Below, one piece after another: positions 57,881 to 64,000 of a stretch of 64,000 bases of DNA. The DNA comes from Pontivivens insulae (GTDB lineage Bacteria > Pseudomonadota > Alphaproteobacteria > Rhodobacterales > Rhodobacteraceae): assembly GCF_900302495.1 (NCBI RefSeq), contig NZ_OMKW01000002.1, forward strand, positions 620,001 through 684,000, read 5' to 3'. The position numbers and the translations under genes were made by a program. The notes beneath the pieces are model-generated. The model made no database searches. It saw nothing but the letters and a program-made list of their open reading frames with translations, and was not told where the DNA came from. Every line of letters begins with the position of its first letter. Position 1 is the stretch's first letter.

Positions 57881-58735
57881 ATGACCCGCATAGGCATCAT
57901 TGGACTGGGGCGGATGGGCACGGCGATGGCCCACCGCTTTGCCGATCAAGGGGCAGACGTGATCGGATGGACGCGGAGCGGGCGCAGAATTGAGGGGGTT
58001 AAATCTGCACCCGATCTCTCAACACTGGTCGCGTCCTCGGACATGTTGGTGCTGAGCCTGTTCGATGACACAGCCGTGGCCGAGATGCTGGATGCGCTGC
58101 TCGCCGAAGACCTGAGCGGCAAATTGATTGTTGAGACCAGCACCGTGGTGCCAGACGTGCTGCGGGAACGCGAACAGGCGCTCATTGCCGCCGGAGCAAG
58201 GGCTGTCGACGCCCCCATATCTGGCGGGCCTGAGCTGGTTTTGGCCGGGCAATGCGGCATTTTCATCGGTGGAGAGGCGCAAACTGTGCAAGAGGCGCAG
58301 GCCCGCCTCACCCTTCTGACCGAGCGGATCTTCCATGTCGGTCCACTCGGTGCCGGGCTGGTGATGAAGACGATCAACAATGCGATGATCCAGGCCTATT
58401 TCTGCGGCTTGAATGAGCTGTTGCCCTTGGCAAAGCGCGCGGGGCTGTCGCTCGAAACTGCGGCGAACATCCTTGCAAGTGGACCTGCGGGCACACCCAT
58501 GTTCGCGGATCGGCTGCCCCGGTTGTTGGGAGAGGATGATAGCGTTGGCTGCGCGATTGAGGCGGTCGCGAAAGATGCAGACGTGTTCCGTCGGGTTGTG
58601 GAAACCCATGGACTGCCCGCCCCGCTGTTGACGCTGTTTGGCGCGCAGGCCCGAGCTGCTGTGGATGCTGGATTGGGCGGGCTGGATGCCGCGCGCATGG
58701 CAACGGCTGCCTATGAGAATGGGGCGCAGGACTAG
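57881..58735 (+). CDS. 3-hydroxyisobutyrate dehydrogenase-family oxidoreductase
   Basis: A 284-residue beta-hydroxyacid dehydrogenase. The Rossmann GLGRMGTAMA (8-17) binds the nucleotide, and the family substrate signature DAPISGGPELVLAGQ and catalytic Lys in GLVMKTINNAM (all-alpha domain) are present. RSGRR after the second strand hints at NADP(H). It begins 2 bases after the oxidase stop, so it is the third gene of the operon. Related enzymes reduce glyoxylate, succinate semialdehyde or tartronate semialdehyde; here it may process the carboxylic product of the upstream steps. Confidence 0.9.
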   Translation: MTRIGIIGLGRMGTAMAHRFADQGADVIGWTRSGRRIEGVKSAPDLSTLVASSDMLVLSLFDDTAVAEMLDALLAEDLSGKLIVETSTVVPDVLREREQALIAAGARAVDAPISGGPELVLAGQCGIFIGGEAQTVQEAQARLTLLTERIFHVGPLGAGLVMKTINNAMIQAYFCGLNELLPLAKRAGLSLETAANILASGPAGTPMFADRLPRLLGEDDSVGCAIEAVAKDADVFRRVVETHGLPAPLLTLFGAQARAAVDAGLGGLDAARMATAAYENGAQD

Positions 58736-59649
58736 CCCAGAATTTCGTTCCGCCGTGCGTCTGAAATCCTCAGCGCGCGGGCAATGGGGATGATCACCGC
58801 CAGCTCTGAGTCGTCAATTTGGCCGTCGATGCTCGCGATACGCACCGCCTGCCCCAGAATAGCCTCACTGGTCGCCGGATCGAGGCGCATCTTTTCAAGC
58901 AGTTTCATATCCTCAAAGAAGTTCTCGGGCTTCACCCGTGCGACCTCCTGAACGATCTCGGCGAGGGGGATCTGGGCGTCGAGCATATGGCGCAGGACGT
59001 CCGCGAGCAGCTTGAGCTCTTCCGCATCAAGTTTGCCGTCAGCCTTTGCAACATGGCTCATGACCAGAACGACGGCGCGCAGTCCTGCATCCGCCTGCTC
59101 AGCGGCCCGCCGGTTTTCACGGCTTTGACGCCGTGAAGGACGTCTCTCGTGCGGTGGGGCTGTTGGCGTCGGCTTGCGCTTGGCGTTCGGAACCGTTGCC
59201 CTGACCCGAACGCCGATCACGATGAGGGCCAGCGCGCCGATGCTGAATGTGCCCCACATCGAGACGATCTTGTCCTGGGCAGGCATTTCCGGCTCATTGG
59301 GTAGGCTGTCAGGCAGCAAGCCAACTTTCTTACCCTCAACGACGTCTTCTCGCGTGAACTCGTAATAGGTGTCGCCGGTGCAGCCGTCGTCAGACAATGC
59401 GTATCCGTCCATCTCCGCATAGAGCGATACCACGCCCATGATACGGGTGTGGTCAATCAGATGGCAGAGCGACAGTTTGCTTCCCGCGCTGTCGCGATAC
59501 TCCGTTTCCATCAGGAAGTGCAGTTCCTGCTGACCGCCGCCACCGCCGAAGAACGGGATGCCGCCGCCACGTCTGCGCGCCTCCGCATCGTCGGGCAAAA
59601 GCGCCATGGCACAAAGGGTCGCAATAGCGATGGCAGGTTTGAAATACAC
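58732..59649 (-). CDS. TerB-like domain envelope protein
   Basis: A 305-residue protein. From GTG 59649 a signal peptide or anchor (VYFKPAIAIATLCAMALLP) is followed by a Gly-rich stretch and a periplasmic domain (about 40-140), a membrane helix (about 150-172, MWGTFSIGALALIVIGV), a basic segment, and a C-terminal TerB-like helical domain (about 190-305, MSHVAKADGKLDAEELKLLADVL; SIDGQIDDSELAVI). TerB domains bind metals and occur in tellurite-resistance and stress proteins. The GTG start follows GGGGAG. No other ter genes are near. It overlaps the convergent dehydrogenase by 4 bases. Confidence 0.75.
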   Translation of the reverse strand: MYFKPAIAIATLCAMALLPDDAEARRRGGGIPFFGGGGGQQELHFLMETEYRDSAGSKLSLCHLIDHTRIMGVVSLYAEMDGYALSDDGCTGDTYYEFTREDVVEGKKVGLLPDSLPNEPEMPAQDKIVSMWGTFSIGALALIVIGVRVRATVPNAKRKPTPTAPPHERRPSRRQSRENRRAAEQADAGLRAVVLVMSHVAKADGKLDAEELKLLADVLRHMLDAQIPLAEIVQEVARVKPENFFEDMKLLEKMRLDPATSEAILGQAVRIASIDGQIDDSELAVIIPIARALRISDARRNEILG

Positions 59650-59778
59650 GGACCGACAACTCCCCGGACAACAGCGTGACGGATGGCAGAGTACCGCGTG
59701 AGGCCGGTGCTTGATCCAGAGTGTCAACGCCTCGCAAACCTATGCAAATTCAGCCTGTTGCCTGCCGGTCACGTTGAA

Positions 59779-59794
59779 TGTGCGCTAGCGCACA
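59779..59794. promoter_or_regulatory. Perfect 16-bp palindrome upstream of the TerB-like gene
   Basis: TGTGCGCTAGCGCACA is a perfect palindrome 130 bases before the TerB-like start codon, in a 235-base gene-free gap that also holds the trigger factor terminator. It looks like an operator for a dimeric regulator. Confidence 0.5.
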
Positions 59795-59833
59795 CTCGGC
59801 GCACCATAGGTTTCGACAAACCACCTTAAACGC

Positions 59834-59860
59834 AAAAAGGGCGCCCCGCAGGACGCCCTT
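59834..59860 (-). terminator. Rho-independent terminator after tig
   Basis: On the minus strand AAGGGCG-tcctgcggg-CGCCCTT followed by TTTG, 25 bases after the tig stop. Confidence 0.85.
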
Positions 59861-59884
59861 CAGATTCGGAAATCAGATCGAAGA

Positions 59885-61216
59885 TTACTCTTCGTCCATA
59901 TCCTCAATTGCCTTTTGCAGATCTTCCTTGGAGACGGTCTTTTCTTCGACCTTCACCAATTCAAGCATGTAATCGACAACCTTGTCCTCAAACAGAGGCG
60001 CGCGGATCTGCTGAAGCGCCTGCTGGTTGGACTGCACGAAGTCGAAGAACGCCTTCTCCTGACCCGGATATTGCTGCGCCTGACGGAAGACCGCCTGCTG
60101 CATTTCCTGATCGGAGACGGTGACTTCGTTCTTCTGGCCAACTTCGGCCAGCAGAAGACCCAGCTTCACGCGGCGCTCTGCCAGAGCGTTGTGCTCATCC
60201 GTCGGTTCGATCTTCTCGTGATCGTGGCCCTGAACGTCAGGGTTTTCCTCGTGCCACAGCTGGTGCGCGATCTGACCTGCCTCCGCCTCGACCATCGAGG
60301 GCGGCAGTTCGAAGGAAACGGCGCCGTCCAGTGCGTCGAGTAGGTTGCGCTTGGTCACAGTGCGGGACGCACCGGCATATTCAGCCGCAAGGCGCTCGCG
60401 CAGCTGACCTTTCAGCGCGTCGAGGTCGTCCATGCCGAACTTCGTGGCCAGCTCATCATTGATTTCAGCAGCCTTCGGTTCTGCGACCTGCTTCACATTC
60501 ACAGTGAACACAGCAGCTTTGCCGGCAAGGTGAGCGGCCTGATATTCCTCAGGGAAGGTGACTTCGACGTCCTTCTCATCGCCTTCCTTCACGCCGACGA
60601 GCTGATCCTCAAAGCCGGGGATGAAGGAGTTGGAGCCGAGCACCAGAGGATAATCTTCCGCGGCACCACCTTCGAAGGCTTCGCCGTCGACCTTGCCGAG
60701 GAAGTCGATGGTCACCTGATCGCCGTCCTTGGCCTTGGACCCTTTGCGCCGCTTTTCGAAGTTCTGCGTGGATTCGGCGAGATTGGCGAGCGCCTCATCA
60801 ACGGCGTCGTCCTCAACCTCTGCCACCAGCTTTTCAACAGTCAGGTCGCCATAGGACGGCTCGTTGATTTCGGGGAGCGCTTCGTAGGAGACGGAGACGA
60901 CAACATCGTCGCCCTCTTTCCAGTTCTCGCCCTTCATCTGCACGTTGGGTTGTGCGGCCGGACGGTCACCGGTTTCTTCGAAATGGGCCTTGAGCGCGTC
61001 GTCGATGCCCTCTTGCATCGCTTCACCCATCACGGACTGGCCGAACTGCTTTTTCAGCAGCGCCATCGGGACCTTGCCCTTACGGAAGCCCTTCATCTGC
61101 ACTTCGGGGCGGGCTGCTTCGAGTTTTTCGTCAACCTTCGCCGCCAGCTCTGCCGCCGTCATGGTGATCTCGTAGCCGCGCTTCAGGCCTTCGTTCTGGG
61201 TCTCGGTGACCTGCAT
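59885..61216 (-). CDS. tig: Trigger factor (ribosome-associated chaperone/PPIase)
   Basis: Trigger factor binds nascent chains at the ribosome exit tunnel. The 443-residue product has the ribosome-binding domain with the signature GFRKGKVPM at residues 43-51, the FKBP-type PPIase domain ([40 protein letters not shown]), and the helical C-terminal chaperone arms with a final acidic tail. GAGGT precedes the ATG. tRNA-Leu and nnr lie upstream on the same strand. Confidence 0.99.
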   Translation of the reverse strand: MQVTETQNEGLKRGYEITMTAAELAAKVDEKLEAARPEVQMKGFRKGKVPMALLKKQFGQSVMGEAMQEGIDDALKAHFEETGDRPAAQPNVQMKGENWKEGDDVVVSVSYEALPEINEPSYGDLTVEKLVAEVEDDAVDEALANLAESTQNFEKRRKGSKAKDGDQVTIDFLGKVDGEAFEGGAAEDYPLVLGSNSFIPGFEDQLVGVKEGDEKDVEVTFPEEYQAAHLAGKAAVFTVNVKQVAEPKAAEINDELATKFGMDDLDALKGQLRERLAAEYAGASRTVTKRNLLDALDGAVSFELPPSMVEAEAGQIAHQLWHEENPDVQGHDHEKIEPTDEHNALAERRVKLGLLLAEVGQKNEVTVSDQEMQQAVFRQAQQYPGQEKAFFDFVQSNQQALQQIRAPLFEDKVVDYMLELVKVEEKTVSKEDLQKAIEDMDEE

Positions 61217-61270
61217 GTGTTTACCTCATTCATTGCCCAAAGGGCGCAAATACCTGTTCGTCCTGCTCGA

Positions 61271-61355
<85 letters not shown>

Positions 61356-61420
61356 ATCGAGCCTTCCCAGGGTTGCCCCGGAAAATCCGTGCACCGCTTA
61401 ACAGAGCCGTTCGGGGGACG

Positions 61421-63016
61421 CTAGGGGGAATTGCCCTCAAGATCGGCGAGGACGGCGGGAAGCTGCTCTGGCAGGTCCTCGGCAATAAGGCCCGGGCCGA
61501 ATTTAAGGGCGCATTCGGTGTGGAGCCAGGCTGCGGACGCCGCGGCGGCGTGCGGGGTATGCCCCCGCGCCAGCAATCCGGTGATATATCCCGCAAGCAC
61601 ATCGCCGGATCCAGCGGTGGCGAGCCATGGGGCCGCGCGCTCATAGACGGAGGCGTTGACGCTTACCCTGCCATCGGGGTCGGCGATGACAGTGTCGGGG
61701 CCTTTGAGCAATATGGTGCAGCCTGCGCGCGACGCAGCCTCCCGCGCGGCGTCGATCTTGGAGTAGGCCGGACCGGTTTCCGGCGGCGCGTCAAGCTTGG
61801 CCTTAATGTCGGGGAACAGCCGCCCGAACTCACCCATATGCGGGGTGAGGACACAGCCATTGTGAAGTTGATTGAACAGCGTCTGCGGGTCTTCGGCGAA
61901 TGCGGTCAGCGCATCGGCGTCCAGAACCGTCGCGCGTCGGGCCGAGAGGGCGGCAGGTACCAGCGCCCTTGCCCGGTCCACCCCCAGGCCCGGGCCAAGG
62001 CAAAGCGCATTGATCCGTGTGTCCTTTAAAGCATCAGCAAGGGCGTCCGCATCCCTTACTGATTTGAGCATAATCGCATTCAACTGAGCCGCATTTTCGA
62101 TCAAAGCCGCAGGCGGCGGTGCAACCGTGACTAACCCTGCCCCGATCCGTAGAGCACCGCGCGCCGCAAGACGGGCGGCACCGCCTTTCCCGACCCCACC
62201 AGCAAGGATCAGGGCGTGACCATGGGAATATTTGTGGGGATTATGAATATGCTTAAGGACCCCGGAATCCCGAGTGATGGCCTTAATTCGAATGGGAGAC
62301 CTCGGGTGCACGTACCAACGGAGAATACGATGCGAGATCCCTATTCTTTTAGTTACCAACTTGAACGTGGAGGCCAACCCTTCGCTTAGGACGTGCCCAA
62401 CCCTTCGGTTTTCGAATGTAACGGTGAGATCAGCCGGAAAGAAGACCCTAAGCTTAGCGTCTCTTTCTCGAAATCCTGGGTCGCCCAGATACCGCCCAGA
62501 GTCCGCGCAAATACCAGAGGCAATATCTATCGCCACCTTGGTGTCAGCAAAGAGAACCGTTTCAAGGGCAGCTTGGGCCAGTTCACTGATGTTTCGATTT
62601 AAGCCAGTTCCAAACAGGGCGTCGAAAGCGCAATCGAAGCAGTCAAACTCATCAGCTTGAAATCGACTGATGAGCTCCTGAGTCACCAGCTCAACCTCCG
62701 CCATCTCCAACCAGCGCTCCGCATTCACCTTCGCATCGGGCGGTAGTTTCTCGACTTCGCCATAGAGGAATACCTCCACGTCCCAGCCGCGCTCTCGCAG
62801 CAGGCGTGCGACCACGAAACCATCACCGCCATTGTTGCCGGGGCCGCACAGCACAACAGCGCGATGCGGTGTAGTCGCAAAATGCGGCCATTCCTCCAGC
62901 ACCGCCTCCACAACGCCGTGCCCGGCGCGTTCCATAAGCTCCAGCCCGGTGACGCGACCGCTTTCGATTGCGGCCTGTTCGATGGCGCGCATCTGGGCTG
63001 CGGTCAGAAGTTCCAT
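61421..63016 (-). CDS. nnr: Bifunctional NAD(P)H-hydrate epimerase / dehydratase
   Basis: Nnr repairs hydrated NAD(P)H: the N-terminal domain epimerises NAD(P)HX and the C-terminal domain dehydrates S-NAD(P)HX using ADP or ATP. The 531-residue product has CGPGNNGGDGFVVARLL, the DALFGTGLNR segment and the ribokinase-like part with HALILAGGVGKGGAA, CLGPGLGVDR, TPHMGEFGRLF and WLATAGSGDVLAGY. Both catalytic halves look intact. The DNA from about 62221 to 62700 is about 51% GC by hand count against roughly 69% just downstream (62101-62220), suggesting a recombined internal segment covering residues about 105-265. Confidence 0.95.
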   Translation of the reverse strand: MELLTAAQMRAIEQAAIESGRVTGLELMERAGHGVVEAVLEEWPHFATTPHRAVVLCGPGNNGGDGFVVARLLRERGWDVEVFLYGEVEKLPPDAKVNAERWLEMAEVELVTQELISRFQADEFDCFDCAFDALFGTGLNRNISELAQAALETVLFADTKVAIDIASGICADSGRYLGDPGFRERDAKLRVFFPADLTVTFENRRVGHVLSEGLASTFKLVTKRIGISHRILRWYVHPRSPIRIKAITRDSGVLKHIHNPHKYSHGHALILAGGVGKGGAARLAARGALRIGAGLVTVAPPPAALIENAAQLNAIMLKSVRDADALADALKDTRINALCLGPGLGVDRARALVPAALSARRATVLDADALTAFAEDPQTLFNQLHNGCVLTPHMGEFGRLFPDIKAKLDAPPETGPAYSKIDAAREAASRAGCTILLKGPDTVIADPDGRVSVNASVYERAAPWLATAGSGDVLAGYITGLLARGHTPHAAAASAAWLHTECALKFGPGLIAEDLPEQLPAVLADLEGNSP

Positions 63017-63133
63017 AGGATCACCTCAACGATTTGCCCGGAAAACGGTCAACTTGCACAAAATTTACGCAGAAAAGCCGGATTCGACTCCACGCCCTGC
63101 GCGACTATCTGCCGATTGGTTGAAGCAACCTGA

Positions 63134-63523
<390 letters not shown>

Positions 63524-63586
63524 AGCGCCCTGCCCGGACAAGTATCAAGACCCCAAAAACCAATACGCAACGAGAGGACACATCCA

Positions 63587-64000
63587 ATGAGTGCCAACTC
63601 CGATCTGGTAAAAATGATCAAGGACGAGGACATCGACTACGTCGATATCCGTTTCACCGACCCGCGCGGAAAACTGCAGCACGTCACCGTGATGAGCGAT
63701 CAGGTCGATGAAGACTTCCTCGAAGAAGGCTTCATGTTCGACGGTTCCTCCATCGCTGGCTGGAAAGCGATCAACAACTCCGACATGAAATTGATGCCCG
63801 ACGCGGCGTCCGCTTATGTCGATCCGTTCTATGCGGAAAAAACGCTCTGCGTGCACTGCTCCATCGTCGAGCCGGACACCGGCGAAGGCTATGAGCGCGA
63901 CCCGCGTGGCACTGCCGAGCGCGCAGAAGCGTATCTGAAATCCTCCGGCATTGGTGACGACTTCTTCGTCGGCCCCGAGGCAGAGTTCTTCGTCTTCGAC
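63587..64000 (+). CDS. glnA: Glutamine synthetase type I, N-terminal part (cut by window edge)
   Basis: Glutamine synthetase assimilates ammonium with glutamate and ATP. Only the first 138 codons are present. They start [20 protein letters not shown] and contain the N-terminal beta-grasp domain with [13 protein letters not shown], the [13 protein letters not shown] segment, [31 protein letters not shown] and, at the edge, the first metal-site strand ([10 protein letters not shown]). glnB precedes it by 63 bases, the classic glnBA operon. Catalytic body lies outside the window. Confidence 0.99.
   Translation, partial: MSANSDLVKMIKDEDIDYVDIRFTDPRGKLQHVTVMSDQVDEDFLEEGFMFDGSSIAGWKAINNSDMKLMPDAASAYVDPFYAEKTLCVHCSIVEPDTGEGYERDPRGTAERAEAYLKSSGIGDDFFVGPEAEFFVFD

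Overview
The window reads as chromosome of an alphaproteobacterium of the order Rhodobacterales (Roseobacter/Rhodobacter relatives). The evidence is ctrA directly followed by a SciP-type CtrA inhibitor, an NDUFA12-like complex I gene, TrmFO rather than TrmA for tRNA m5U54, the tig / tRNA-Leu / nnr / glnB / glnA order, an RNase E with a long acidic insertion, and the clade's Hint-domain and small lipoprotein genes. Base composition is about 60% GC. It is mostly core genome. I see no prophage, insertion sequence, CRISPR array or rRNA.

Layout. 1-5.4 kb: urease operon on the minus strand, in the order ureD, ureA, HD hydrolase, ureB, SRPBCC protein, ureC, HEPN-like protein, ureE, then a partial YrhK-like gene. 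Accessory reading frames alternate with the urease genes. 5.5-11 kb: a membrane-linked AraC-type regulator divergent from a 46-residue lipoprotein gene, tRNA-Gly(CCC), an SDR enzyme, a DMT exporter, a PAS/HisKA_2 sensor kinase and an M20 amidohydrolase. 11-21 kb: mazG, eno, a DEAD-box helicase, a CoA-transferase divergent from trmFO, a methyltransferase overlapping gluQ, hisI and an IscU-like scaffold gene. 21-28.6 kb: repair and cell cycle: a 36-codon membrane ORF behind a LexA-type box, recG, ligA, ctrA, sciP, mnmA. 28.6-35.8 kb: two related lipoproteins, an M20 peptidase, an LTD-Hint protein, a MetE-like / hydrolase / RraA-like operon and a NaChBac-type channel. 35.8-43.2 kb: mrcA, amidase and rne. 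43.2-53.1 kb: aminotransferase, M48 protease with DsbA-like protein, accB-accC-aat, and an overlapping ndufA12 / mlaD / methyltransferase / DUF2155 set. 53.2-64 kb: clpX, clpP, a nitrilase-fold hydrolase plus flavin amine oxidase plus beta-hydroxyacid dehydrogenase operon, a TerB-like gene, tig, tRNA-Leu(UAG), nnr, glnB and the start of glnA.

Functional themes. Nitrogen supply is represented at both ends (urease; PII and glutamine synthetase). Envelope biogenesis (PBP1a, amidase, MlaD, OmpA-like lipoprotein, BepA-like protease, DsbA-like oxidoreductase) and protein quality control (ClpXP, trigger factor, Aat) are well covered. CtrA/SciP forms the cell-cycle regulatory core.

Three items deserve attention. 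First, two arrays of four GTGCAC-like hexamers with an exact 11-bp period lie upstream of ureB and of the MetE-like gene; on the transcribed strand they can fold into paired hairpins. Second, a tiny predicted inner-membrane protein sits behind a GTTC-N7-GTTC LexA box with its own terminator, a candidate SOS-induced division inhibitor. Third, the urease operon is heavily interleaved with accessory genes.
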